Origin: DASUMF01 sp040510575
GTDB taxonomy: Bacteria > Actinomycetota > Acidimicrobiia > IMCC26256 > DASPTH01
Reading direction: 5' to 3'
Length of the DNA: 16,617 nucleotides
Assembly (NCBI GenBank): GCA_040510575.1
Contig: JBEVIU010000141.1
Coordinates: forward strand, 1 to 16,617
Shown here: one piece after another, positions 6,488 through 13,635 of the stretch
Layout: the number at the start of each line of letters is the position of its first letter
How positions within the stretch are numbered: the first letter of the stretch is position 1
The notes under the pieces: generated by a model
Database searches by the model: none
What the model was told of the DNA's origin: nothing
The model's input: only the letters and a program-made list of their open reading frames with translations
Translations under genes and position numbers: made by a program

Positions 6488-7198
6488 GCTCTCGCTGGAT
6501 GGGTCGCTCGCGCCAATCGGCCCGATCGGGGCGGTCGCGAGGTCGGTGCTGAGGCTGGGTACCCGGCGCACGCCGTACATGCTCACCAGGCGTGCCACCA
6601 GCGTGACGAGGAACACCTGACCGAGCAGCGCCTCGAAGGTCACGAGCACGCGTCCGACGTCGGTGGCGGGTGACAGGTCGCCGTAGCCCACCGTCGTCAT
6701 GGTGATGAAGCTGAAGTACAGGAACTCGACGTTCGTCGCGGGCGTGTGCATCTGCGCGAAGAACGACCCGTGGTCGAAGTCGTCGACGGCGGCGTAGACC
6801 CCCGCGAATGCGATCCCCAGGAGCACGTACACGCACACCGCGCCGAGGATGGTCTCGGTGCCGATGGTCTCGTGACGCAGGATGCGGTTGAGGATCACCA
6901 CCGGCGCGACGAGCACGAGCAGGAACACGATGAACGTCGACCCGTCGTTGCCGTGGCGTCCGACGAGTGCCTGGAGCAGGGTCGACAAGATGCAGAAGAG
7001 CACGGCGACGAGCCCGATGCGGAAGCCACGCTCGCGCACGTGCGATGTGAAGAGCGCGAGGAGGAAGGTGCCGCCGAGCACGACCGTGATGGCGAACCGC
7101 TCCCAGAGCGAGCGTTCCAGCAAGGCGATGACCACGTAGCCCACGAGGATGACCGCGAGCAGCAGGCCGTAGCTGTCGCCGCGCCGGACGCGAGCCAT
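6461..7198 (-). CDS. six-helix potassium-channel-like membrane protein
   Basis: A 245-residue integral membrane protein with six predicted helices (about 10-27, 35-51, 60-79, 87-106, 117-137, 181-206). Between the last two lies a pore loop with the filter TMTTVGYGDLSP (167-178), the signature of potassium-selective channels. The C-terminus (207-245) is short and polar, without an RCK/TrkA domain. The first four helices carry no regular arginine ladder, so voltage sensing is not supported. The ATG at 7198 has GGAG 5 bases upstream; the frame continues further upstream, but that part is antisense to or overlaps the preceding gene. It lies 116 bases after the GGDEF-like gene. Its last 27 bases overlap the end of asd on the other strand. 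Confidence 0.85.
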   Translation of the reverse strand: MARVRRGDSYGLLLAVILVGYVVIALLERSLWERFAITVVLGGTFLLALFTSHVRERGFRIGLVAVLFCILSTLLQALVGRHGNDGSTFIVFLLVLVAPVVILNRILRHETIGTETILGAVCVYVLLGIAFAGVYAAVDDFDHGSFFAQMHTPATNVEFLYFSFITMTTVGYGDLSPATDVGRVLVTFEALLGQVFLVTLVARLVSMYGVRRVPSLSTDLATAPIGPIGASDPSSESSAGEQQLE

Positions 7199-7314
7199 GA
7201 ACGCTCCGCGTGCGTCGCGGATCCGATGCGGTCGTTGTACTGCAGGCACAGCCGCCGATGGTGGCACGGCCCGGGCGAGGAATTGGTGATGGGTCGCGCT
7301 CAGCTCGGCCAGGC

Positions 7315-7773
7315 TCAGCCAGCGAGGCGTTGCTCCCGCGCGTCGCGCATGACGAGGTCGAGCAGTGAACGTGGGTCGTCGTGGCCGCCGCTCATCACGA
7401 TGCCGAGGTTGCACTGCACGCGTGCGAGCGACAGCAGACGTCGAGCGATCTTCGCCGCGTCGGCGTCGGCTTTGAGGTCGTTGCACACCACGACCAGCGT
7501 GTGCTCGTCGACGCGGGCGAGCGTGTCGTCGCGACGAAGGTGGGCGCCGATGATCGTCGTCGTGGCCTTCATGTCGGCGCGGGCACCCGTGTAGTCGTGT
7601 GGATGCGAGAGCACGGCAACCATGACCTGCTTGTCGTTGCGCGCGGCACGCGCCAGCGCGACCGTCGTGCGATCGAGCAGCAGCACCCACCCGGGCAGAT
7701 GGGTGCCCGGGTCGAAGAGCGACTCGTAGGTTCGGTAGGCCGAGACAGGGATCGCCTGTCCCCAGGTCGTCAT
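7315..7773 (-). CDS. degenerate GGDEF-like domain protein
   Basis: A 152-residue stand-alone protein that reads like a diguanylate-cyclase domain with its active site removed. The domain opening DPGTHLPGWVLLLDR (21-35) matches the usual DPLTGLPNR.LLLDRL, and LRRDDTLARVDEHTLVVVCNDL resembles the stretch around GGDEF. The signature position reads DEHTL (89-93) instead of GGDEF, and the metal-binding FK.IND segment reads SHPHDYTGARADM. Cyclic-di-GMP synthesis is therefore not expected; a binding or scaffold role is possible. There is no sensor or membrane segment. AAGGA lies about 8 bases before the ATG. It sits between the GH43 lipoprotein and the channel gene on the same strand, and all three could share a transcript. 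Confidence 0.6.
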   Translation of the reverse strand: MTTWGQAIPVSAYRTYESLFDPGTHLPGWVLLLDRTTVALARAARNDKQVMVAVLSHPHDYTGARADMKATTTIIGAHLRRDDTLARVDEHTLVVVCNDLKADADAAKIARRLLSLARVQCNLGIVMSGGHDDPRSLLDLVMRDAREQRLAG

Positions 7774-7833
7774 GTAGGCATCCTTCGGACGTTCAGGGCT
7801 GCGGCTTGACCAGAAAGCGGTCCGATCCCGATG

Positions 7834-8919
7834 TCAGCCGACCTTCGGGTTGTGGGTGCCGTCGGGGAAGGTGATGGGGAGCAGGCGCATCATCCGCGCG
7901 TAGCGGGTGTCGCCGAACACGTATCCCACGTAGGGAGCGGCCCACGCGTGGAACACCATCCACCAGTTGCCCGATGCATCCTGGAACACGTCCTCGCCGC
8001 CCGGCCCGGCCATCGCGCCGCGGCTGGTGAGCAGCGGGCCGCTGTAGATGCGCTCGCACGGTGCCAGCGGCGTCGCGCACCACGCGACCGCGACCTTGTA
8101 GTTGTCCAGCCACCATTGGCCGGCGGAGTAGAAGAGGAGGTAGCCCCCTCCGGGCGCCGGCATCATCGTCGGCGACTCGATCACCGGCGTCTCGAAGGTG
8201 TCCCACTGCGACGCGAGGATCTCGAACGGCCAGAGCGCAACGGACAAGCCATCGTTGGTGAGGAGCGTCGACCAGATGCGCGTGGGCTCACCGGTGGCTG
8301 CGATGCCGAAGCTCTGCGACACGAGGTACACCTGCCCGTCGTCGGCGACCATGACCTTGGGGTCGATCGAGCCGCCCCGCTCTGGCTGGCACAAGATCGG
8401 CGTGTTGCGCTCGTCGACGAAGGGACCTTCGGGCTTCGCGCTCGTCGCGCGGCCGATGCACCACATGCCTGCAGAGCCGGGGAGCACCGACTTCGCCGAG
8501 TAGTAGAGGACGAAGCGCTGGCTCGGATCGTTCGCAGGGCGTTCGATCACCGACGGCGCCCACGTCGAGCTGCGCAGGATCGCCCACGTGCTCCCGGTCT
8601 GCGCGGCGGCGTAGACCGTCGGGCCGACGAAGGCGTCGCCGACCCACGACCAGTGGACGAGGTCGGTCGACTTGATCACCTGCACCGTGCCGCCGGGGCC
8701 GCCGGTGGAGTAGCCGTAGAAGGTGTCGCCCGTCTTCATGATCGACGGGTCGGGGAAGTCGATGGGGCGGTTGCCCGTCCGTCCGACGTTCACGAGGACG
8801 GGATCGGTGGGCGCGCCGTCGGGCGGGGGCGGGAGGCACGCGCTCGCGACCACCGCGACCGATGTGATCGCGATCGCGAGCCAGACGCGGCGGCTCCGGA
8901 CGGCAGCGGGCGAACGCAC
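7834..8919 (-). CDS. GH43-family glycoside hydrolase, lipoprotein
   Basis: A predicted secreted, lipid-anchored glycosidase of about 361 residues with a five-bladed propeller of the arabinanase/xylosidase type. A positively charged n-region is followed by a hydrophobic stretch and a lipobox ending ASAC (Cys28). Three GH43 acidic residues can be placed: Asp57 in DFPDPSI (base), Asp186 in GSIDPKV (pKa modulator) and Glu248 in VIESPTM (acid). WAPSV (120-124) is also typical. GAGGAG lies 7 bases before the GTG at 8919 but only 1 base from the ATG at 8925, so GTG is preferred; homology cannot decide. No carbohydrate-binding module is seen. It is divergent from an MFS transporter, which may import the released sugar. 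Specificity, probably arabinosyl or xylosyl, is not readable. Confidence 0.8.
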   Translation of the reverse strand: MRSPAAVRSRRVWLAIAITSVAVVASACLPPPPDGAPTDPVLVNVGRTGNRPIDFPDPSIMKTGDTFYGYSTGGPGGTVQVIKSTDLVHWSWVGDAFVGPTVYAAAQTGSTWAILRSSTWAPSVIERPANDPSQRFVLYYSAKSVLPGSAGMWCIGRATSAKPEGPFVDERNTPILCQPERGGSIDPKVMVADDGQVYLVSQSFGIAATGEPTRIWSTLLTNDGLSVALWPFEILASQWDTFETPVIESPTMMPAPGGGYLLFYSAGQWWLDNYKVAVAWCATPLAPCERIYSGPLLTSRGAMAGPGGEDVFQDASGNWWMVFHAWAAPYVGYVFGDTRYARMMRLLPITFPDGTHNPKVG

Positions 8920-9039
8920 CTTCATTCTCCTCAGCGACGGATGACGGTCCCAGCCCGACTCCGCCCACATCAACGACAGATTCGGCTCGCGGCTGAAGGC
9001 GCCGGCGCGACGGGCTTTCGCGTCCGCAGGGGGTGCCGG

Positions 9040-9045
9040 TAGATT
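9040..9045 (+). promoter_or_regulatory. -10 element of a leaderless promoter before the MFS gene
   Basis: TAGATT (TANNNT) is followed by exactly 8 bases and then an ATG at 9054, the same geometry as at 4160 and 4230. A weak -35 candidate (TTTCGC, 9016-9021) lies 18 bases upstream. Confidence 0.5.
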
Positions 9046-9053
9046 CGCCCGCG

Positions 9054-9122
9054 ATGCGGCATCGATGGGTTGTCGAGACTCGTGCGACCTTCGGCGACGC
9101 GGGCCCAAGCTCCCGCGTGTGA
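9054..9122 (+). CDS. leaderless upstream ORF (22 codons) overlapping the MFS gene start
   Basis: An ATG 8 bases after TAGATT opens a 22-residue frame starting MRHRWVVETRATFGD and ending PSSRV, out of frame with the transporter. Its TGA (9120-9122) overlaps the transporter GTG (9119-9121) as GTGA. No Shine-Dalgarno sequence precedes the transporter start, so re-initiation after this peptide is the likely way the transporter is translated. The peptide has no recognisable domain and contains four arginines and one tryptophan. Confidence 0.45.
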   Translation: MRHRWVVETRATFGDAGPSSRV

Positions 9123-10375
9123 CCGAGCAGCCACCTCCGGAAGGCCCCCGGCCAGAGGGCGCGGAGCCATCCGACGATCGGGTCCTGACGCGGCCATTCG
9201 TCACCGTGGTGTGCGCTGGCTTCTTCAGCTTCTCCGCGCTCGGTGTGTTCCTGCCCGTGTTGCCGCGCTACGTGGAACGCCGGCTCGGCGGAGGTGACAT
9301 CGCGGTCGGCGTCGCGGTCGGGGCGATGGCGGTCGGGGCGGTGATCCTGCGCCCGCTCGCCGGGCGCATCGGTGACCGATTCGGGCGCAAGGTGCTCATG
9401 GTCGGGGGCGCGGCCCTGCTGGCGTCGATGGCAGCGATCGCAGGGCTCGTCGAGGCGTTGCCATGGCTCATCGGGACCCGGGTGCTGCTGGGACTCGGCG
9501 AGGCGGCGTTCTTCATCGGCGCGACCACCATGGCGACCGACCTGGCGCCGGAGGACCGTCGCGGGGAAGCCGTCAGCTACTTCTCGGTCGCGGTGTGGGG
9601 TGGGCTGGCGGTCGGGCCCGTCATCGGCGAGATGGTGCTCGATCACTCGCACTACGCCCGGGTGTGGATCACCGGTGCAGCGCTCGCGCTGGTCGCGGCG
9701 CTGATCTCGGCGACGATGAAGGAGACGCGCACCGTGCACGCGTCCGGCGATCTGGAACGTGGCCGGCTCATCCATCCGGCGGCGATCCGGCCGGGCGTTC
9801 TCCTCGCAGCGACGGTCGTCGGGACGGTCGGATTCGGGGTCTTCCTGCCGCTGTACGGACCTGAGGTCGGCATCGATGACGTCGGACTCGTGTTCCTCGT
9901 GAACGGGGTGATGGTGTTGTCGGTCCGCATCTTCGGCGCCCGTCTCCCCGACCGGCTCGGGCCGGTGCGGGCCGGCAGCATCGCGAGCTCGACGACGGCC
10001 GTCGCACTCGGGACCATTGCGCTGTGGCACAGCGCGACAGGGGTGTACGTCGGCGCGATCCTCCTCGCGGTCGGCGCGGCATTCGGCTACCCGGCGTTCC
10101 TCGTGCTCGCGCTCCGCGACGTGCCGGAGTCACAGCGGGGCTCTGTGGTCGGGACCTTCAGCGCCTTCTTCGACTTCGCCAGCGGTACCGCCGGCCTGCT
10201 CCTCGGCGGCATCGCCGCGGCGACGAACTACCGGGGCGCGTTCGCGACCGCGGCGGTGTTCGCATTGGCCGCGTTCGTGTTGCTCCGCAGCGGGTTCGTC
10301 GGCGACCGGCACGCTCCGGTCACTTCCCCGACGCCGGTCGACCCCGCGCTGCTGGAACCCCCCATCCCACCGTGA
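9119..10375 (+). CDS. MFS transporter
   Basis: A 418-residue major facilitator superfamily protein with about 12 membrane helices, likely a proton-linked exporter or importer in the cytoplasmic membrane. A polar, proline-rich N-terminus (1-25) precedes helix 1. Motif A, GRIGDRFGRK (82-91), lies between helices 2 and 3, and a degenerate second copy (ARLPDRLGP) lies in the C-terminal half. GTRVLLGLGEAAFFIGATT matches helix 4 with its motif-B arginine. The GTG is preferred over an in-frame ATG at 9065 because it overlaps the stop of a leaderless upstream ORF (GTGA) and leaves a normal cytoplasmic N-terminus. It is divergent from the GH43 gene, so sugar uptake is possible, but drug or metabolite efflux fits equally well. 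Confidence 0.88.
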   Translation: MTEQPPPEGPRPEGAEPSDDRVLTRPFVTVVCAGFFSFSALGVFLPVLPRYVERRLGGGDIAVGVAVGAMAVGAVILRPLAGRIGDRFGRKVLMVGGAALLASMAAIAGLVEALPWLIGTRVLLGLGEAAFFIGATTMATDLAPEDRRGEAVSYFSVAVWGGLAVGPVIGEMVLDHSHYARVWITGAALALVAALISATMKETRTVHASGDLERGRLIHPAAIRPGVLLAATVVGTVGFGVFLPLYGPEVGIDDVGLVFLVNGVMVLSVRIFGARLPDRLGPVRAGSIASSTTAVALGTIALWHSATGVYVGAILLAVGAAFGYPAFLVLALRDVPESQRGSVVGTFSAFFDFASGTAGLLLGGIAAATNYRGAFATAAVFALAAFVLLRSGFVGDRHAPVTSPTPVDPALLEPPIPP

Positions 10376-10417
10376 CGTACCCGCCCCGATCTCCCGCGCG
10401 ATGGCGCGCGATGGATG

Positions 10418-10439
10418 CCGGGGCATGGGAAAGCCCCGG
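10418..10439. terminator. hairpin between convergent genes, likely bidirectional terminator
   Basis: CCGGGGC (10418-10424) and GCCCCGG (10433-10439) form a perfect 7-base GC stem with an 8-base loop. It lies between the MFS stop (10375) and the stop of the convergent SDR gene (10453). No T-run follows on either strand, as is common in GC-rich actinobacteria. Confidence 0.6.
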
Positions 10440-10452
10440 TCCGCGCGTGCGC

Positions 10453-11250
10453 TCAGAAGTCGGTGCCGCCGTCGACGTTGATGACCGCGCCCGTGAGGTA
10501 TCCCGCGCGCGGCGACAGCAGGAAGGCCATGAGCTCGCCGACTTCGGCCGGCTGCCCGGGACGTCCGAGCGCGACGTCCATGTGCCACTCGTCGACCATC
10601 ACCTGCTCCAGGACGCCCTCCGGGCTCACGCCGCGCGCAATGGCGAGCTGCTCGCGGAGCGCCGCCAGACCACCCGTCTCGATCGCGCCCGGGCACACGC
10701 AGTTCGCCCTGATCCCGGCAGGCCCGTACGCCTTGGCGATGGTCTTGGTGAACGCGGCCACCGCGGTCTTCATCGCCATGTACGGGAGCCGCTCGACGTG
10801 GTACGCGCGGATCGAGTACGCCGCCGTGGTCACGATGGTGCCGGCGCCCGCCTTGGTCAGGTGTGGCACAGCAGCCCGGACCGCGCGGACGGTTCCCATG
10901 AGGATGTCGTCGAAGCTCTCGGCCCAGACGGCGTCGGTGGCCGCGTCGGGCGTGCTGTGCGATGCGCGGCTCGTCCCCGTGGTGATACAGAGGCCGTGCA
11001 GACCGCCGAGGCTCGCAACCGCGTCGTCGACGAGCTGCTCGGCCGACGTGGTGACGTCACCCGCGACCGCGGTCACCTTGGCGTCGTGCTCGCGCGCCAG
11101 CTGGGCCGCCGCGTCCTCCGCTCTCGTGAGATCGCGACCCGCGATCGCCACTCGAGCGCCCTCCGCCGCGAGCACGGCGGCCGTCGCGAAGCCCATGCCC
11201 GCCGTGCCGCCGACGACCAGATACGCCTTGTCCCGAACACCGAGGTCCAT
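10453..11250 (-). CDS. SDR-family NAD(P)-dependent oxidoreductase
   Basis: A classical short-chain dehydrogenase/reductase of 265 residues. It has the cofactor motif GGTAGMG (14-20), AGDV (63-66), the catalytic YMAMK (Tyr157, Lys161) and the PGAIETGG substrate/cofactor loop, and ends INVDGGTDF. The strand that normally ends in the catalytic serine reads TIVTTAAYSIRAYHVERLPY. The exact serine position is therefore uncertain, with threonines or Ser146 available. The NNAG motif reads ITTG. The start is the ATG giving MDLGVRDKAYLVVGG; its Shine-Dalgarno sequence is weak. It is the second gene of the leftward arm, 43 bases after the amidohydrolase gene. The substrate is unknown; a hydroxy or keto group on a hydrophobic molecule fits the cluster. 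Confidence 0.9.
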   Translation of the reverse strand: MDLGVRDKAYLVVGGTAGMGFATAAVLAAEGARVAIAGRDLTRAEDAAAQLAREHDAKVTAVAGDVTTSAEQLVDDAVASLGGLHGLCITTGTSRASHSTPDAATDAVWAESFDDILMGTVRAVRAAVPHLTKAGAGTIVTTAAYSIRAYHVERLPYMAMKTAVAAFTKTIAKAYGPAGIRANCVCPGAIETGGLAALREQLAIARGVSPEGVLEQVMVDEWHMDVALGRPGQPAEVGELMAFLLSPRAGYLTGAVINVDGGTDF

Positions 11251-11293
11251 GACCGTCAGCTTGCCAGACGGGCTGCGGCGACGTCGCCGGCCA

Positions 11294-12559
11294 TCAGGCG
11301 GTCGGGACGACGATGCCGTACGCCTCGGCCGCGTTGTCCTGGAACACGCGGCGCCGGGCGTAGGGATCGAGCTTGGTCGCCACCTCGGTGAGCATCGCCT
11401 TCGACTGCGGGTACGTGCACGTCGGGTGGGGGATGTCGGTCTCGACGACCACGTTGCGGATGCCGATGTCCTCGAGCGTCTTGGTGGGCCCGACCTTCTC
11501 GAACCAGAACGTCACGAGGAAGTGGTCGTGGAAGTGCTCGGTGGGGCGCTTCTCGCTGAGCTTCGCCTCGGAGGGCTCGGTGACCATTTCGTCGAGCTGG
11601 TACTCCATCGCCTCGAGGATGAACGGGATCCAACCGACGCCGCTCTCGGCCGAGTTGATCGTGATGTTCGGGTAGCGGTCGAACATGTCGCTCATGCAGA
11701 AGTTGACGATCACGCGCACGTTGCTCATGTAGAACTGCGTGGCGAGGATCGCGAGGCGACGCTGCGGACCGAAGCTCTCCCAGTAGAGATCGGGGTTCGG
11801 GAACGCCGTCACCGAGCCCCGCCGCACGACGTCCACCATGACGGGATCGGTGACGCGACCGCGTCCACCACCGCTGCCGATGTGGAAGTTGAACACCGCG
11901 CCCATCTCGTTGCCGAGCGCCCACATCGGGGCGAAGTACGGCGAGTCGAGGTCGGGCAGTCCGACGCTCTGCGGCTTGTCGGTGAGCGTGAACCCGGTGA
12001 TGCCCGCGTTGCGCAGGCGCGCCATCTCCGCGACCGTCTGTTCCATGTCCCAGATCGGGAGCACACCCTGGGGCAGCAGGCGGCCGCCCGAGTCGTGCTG
12101 CACGTCGATGAGGAAGTCGTTGTAGATCGACTGCACCAGGTCGCGCGTCTCGGCGTCGTCGATGCCGAAGATCGAGTTCGACGCGAACCCGATCGCGTTG
12201 GGGAACAGGATCTGCGCGTACACGCCCACCTCGTCGAGGAGTGCGAGCCGCGCCGACGGGTCGTAGGTGGACGGATCCACCGCGTCCCACGGCTGGATCA
12301 TCTGGGTGCCGAGCACCTTCTCCGGTCCCTGCGCCGACTTGCGGATGGTGTTGCCACCCGTGCTCGCGAAGACGAAGTCGTCGAGGTACCACGCCGAGAT
12401 GCCGTCGTCCAGCGTCCGCATGACCGGGACGCGGTCCTGCATGCTCTTCGGCGCACGTGAGGTCCACAGGTCGGGCGGCTCGCTGAAGTGGGCGTCGCAG
12501 TCGACGACGCTCAGGCCTTCGAGCACGGTGTCAGCCTCTGCAGTGGCGGTGGTGGCCAT
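11294..12559 (-). CDS. amidohydrolase (metal-dependent hydrolase, ACMSD-like superfamily)
   Basis: A 421-residue TIM-barrel hydrolase/decarboxylase of the amidohydrolase-2 type. Metal and active-site residues are visible: DCDAH (20-24), His226 in FNFHIG, INSAESGVGW (301-310) and Asp375 in VETDIPHPTCTYPQS. Length and motif order match the many paralogous amidohydrolases that actinobacteria use in aromatic and steroid catabolism, where substrates are mostly unassigned. The ATG at 12559 has GGGGGA 4 bases upstream. The frame continues a further 42 codons upstream, but that part crosses the promoter region and has no family resemblance. It is the first gene of the leftward arm, divergent from the epimerase gene, so the two arms are probably controlled together. 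Confidence 0.9.
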   Translation of the reverse strand: MATTATAEADTVLEGLSVVDCDAHFSEPPDLWTSRAPKSMQDRVPVMRTLDDGISAWYLDDFVFASTGGNTIRKSAQGPEKVLGTQMIQPWDAVDPSTYDPSARLALLDEVGVYAQILFPNAIGFASNSIFGIDDAETRDLVQSIYNDFLIDVQHDSGGRLLPQGVLPIWDMEQTVAEMARLRNAGITGFTLTDKPQSVGLPDLDSPYFAPMWALGNEMGAVFNFHIGSGGGRGRVTDPVMVDVVRRGSVTAFPNPDLYWESFGPQRRLAILATQFYMSNVRVIVNFCMSDMFDRYPNITINSAESGVGWIPFILEAMEYQLDEMVTEPSEAKLSEKRPTEHFHDHFLVTFWFEKVGPTKTLEDIGIRNVVVETDIPHPTCTYPQSKAMLTEVATKLDPYARRRVFQDNAAEAYGIVVPTA

Positions 12560-12586
12560 CGCGTCCCCCTTGTGGTCTCGTGGTCT

Positions 12587-12659
12587 CCATACGGTACCGA
12601 GCCGGCGGGCGCGGCGCTTCGCCGAGCGCGTTGACAGTGGGGCGAACCCTTCCGTATGG
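12587..12659. repeat. mirrored CCGTATGG elements in the divergent control region
   Basis: CCATACGG (12587-12594, reading CCGTATGG on the minus strand) and CCGTATGG (12652-12659, plus strand) form an exact 8-base inverted pair 57 bases apart. Each overlaps the expected -10 position of the gene it faces. They could be shared sites for one regulator or a common promoter element. No regulator gene lies within the window. Confidence 0.5.
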
Positions 12660-12660
12660 T
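12631..12660 (+). promoter_or_regulatory. sigma-70-type promoter of the rightward four-gene operon
   Basis: TTGACA (12631-12636) and TATGGT (12655-12660) are separated by 18 bases, the best -35/-10 pair in the window. Transcription would start near 12667, giving a leader of about 36 bases before the GTG at 12703. The leader carries GGAG 8 bases before the start. The -10 box overlaps the CCGTATGG repeat. Confidence 0.7.
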
Positions 12661-12702
12661 TCGCGCAAGCTGACGCCCACCGCAACGGTCGGAGACGAAC
12701 GA

Positions 12703-13635
12703 GTGCTCGAGAACGCCCGCGTGCTCATGACCGGGATCACCGGGCAGGTCGGGAGCTCGATCGCCCGGATCCTTGCGCCGCGCAACCAGATCGACGGCCT
12801 CGCCCGCTACACGAGGGAGGGTTCGAAGGACCAGGTCGAGGCGATGGGCGTGACCCCGATCGTCGGCGACTACTCGACCGGCGACCTCGACGGCGTGCCC
12901 GACGAGTACGACTATGTGCTGCACGTCGCTGCCGACGTGTTCCCGACCGACATCGACACCGGTGTCAAGCAGAACGCGGAGGGCACCGGGCTGCTCTTCC
13001 ACCACCTCCGCACGGCGCGCGCGTGGATCTACGTGTCGACGACGGGGGTGTACTGGGACCACCCCGATCCGTGGTACCGCTACAAGGAGACCGATCGGCT
13101 CGGCGGCAGCACGCGGATCACCTCGCGGTTCGCGTACGGCACGAGCAAGTTCGCGGGCGAGGCCGTCGCGCGGACCCTCTCGCGGATCCACGACGTGCCG
13201 GTGACGATCCCGCGCCTCAACTGGTCCTACGGCCTCGGCGGCCACGGCGGACTCCCCGTCGTGTTGATGGCGCAGCTCCTCGCCGGCCAGCCGATCACGA
13301 TCAACCCCGACTGGGAGATGGTCGGCGGACCCATCCACGAAGACGACCTCGCAGGCCAGATCGACGGGTTCTTCGACGCCGCGACCGTCGGAGGCACGAT
13401 CGTCAACTGGGCCGGGGACGACGCGATCTCCGTCGAGCAGATGATCCCCTGGTTGGCCGACCTCATGGGCGTCGCCCACGAATTCGCCTACTCGCGTGAA
13501 TCGACCGCGTACCCGAGGGCGACCGACAACACCAAGCGGGTGTCGCTCGTCGGCGAGTGCACGGTGAAGTGGCAGGACGGCTTCCGCCGGGTCCTGGCCG
13601 AGCGGTTCCCCCAGGTCGAGCTCCGGCCCGTCTGA
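12703..13635 (+). CDS. NAD-dependent epimerase/dehydratase family protein
   Basis: An extended short-chain dehydrogenase of 310 residues, the family of sugar epimerases, reductases and 3-beta-hydroxysteroid dehydrogenases. The Rossmann motif GITGQVG is at 11-17, VLHVAADVF at 72-80, YVSTTGVYW with the catalytic Ser/Thr at 110-118, and YGTSK (Tyr145, Lys149) completes the active site. The C-terminal substrate domain includes RLNWSYGLGGHGG and GPIHEDDLA. An in-frame ATG lies 41 codons upstream, but it precedes the promoter; the GTG with GGAG 8 bases before it gives the normal N-terminus VLENARVLMTG. It is the first gene of the rightward arm, and its TGA overlaps the next ATG (TGATG). Whether the substrate is a nucleotide sugar or a lipid cannot be told. 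Confidence 0.9.
   Translation: MLENARVLMTGITGQVGSSIARILAPRNQIDGLARYTREGSKDQVEAMGVTPIVGDYSTGDLDGVPDEYDYVLHVAADVFPTDIDTGVKQNAEGTGLLFHHLRTARAWIYVSTTGVYWDHPDPWYRYKETDRLGGSTRITSRFAYGTSKFAGEAVARTLSRIHDVPVTIPRLNWSYGLGGHGGLPVVLMAQLLAGQPITINPDWEMVGGPIHEDDLAGQIDGFFDAATVGGTIVNWAGDDAISVEQMIPWLADLMGVAHEFAYSRESTAYPRATDNTKRVSLVGECTVKWQDGFRRVLAERFPQVELRPV

Noticed and set aside
6461..7690. An N-terminal extension of the channel protein to 409 residues
   Set aside because: The extra 164 residues overlap the GGDEF-like gene in another frame. The ATG at 7198 has a Shine-Dalgarno sequence and lies directly before the first helix.
8288..10030. A 580-codon minus-strand open frame across the GH43 and MFS genes
   Set aside because: Out of frame with GH43 and antisense to MFS; low-complexity Arg/Asp/His-rich sequence.
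10396..10415. Near-duplicate GCGCGATGG units after the MFS gene
   Set aside because: Two short imperfect copies in a GC-rich spacer; not enough to call a repeat element.
10415..12460. A 681-codon plus-strand open frame
   Set aside because: It is fully antisense to the SDR and amidohydrolase genes, both of which have intact active-site motifs.
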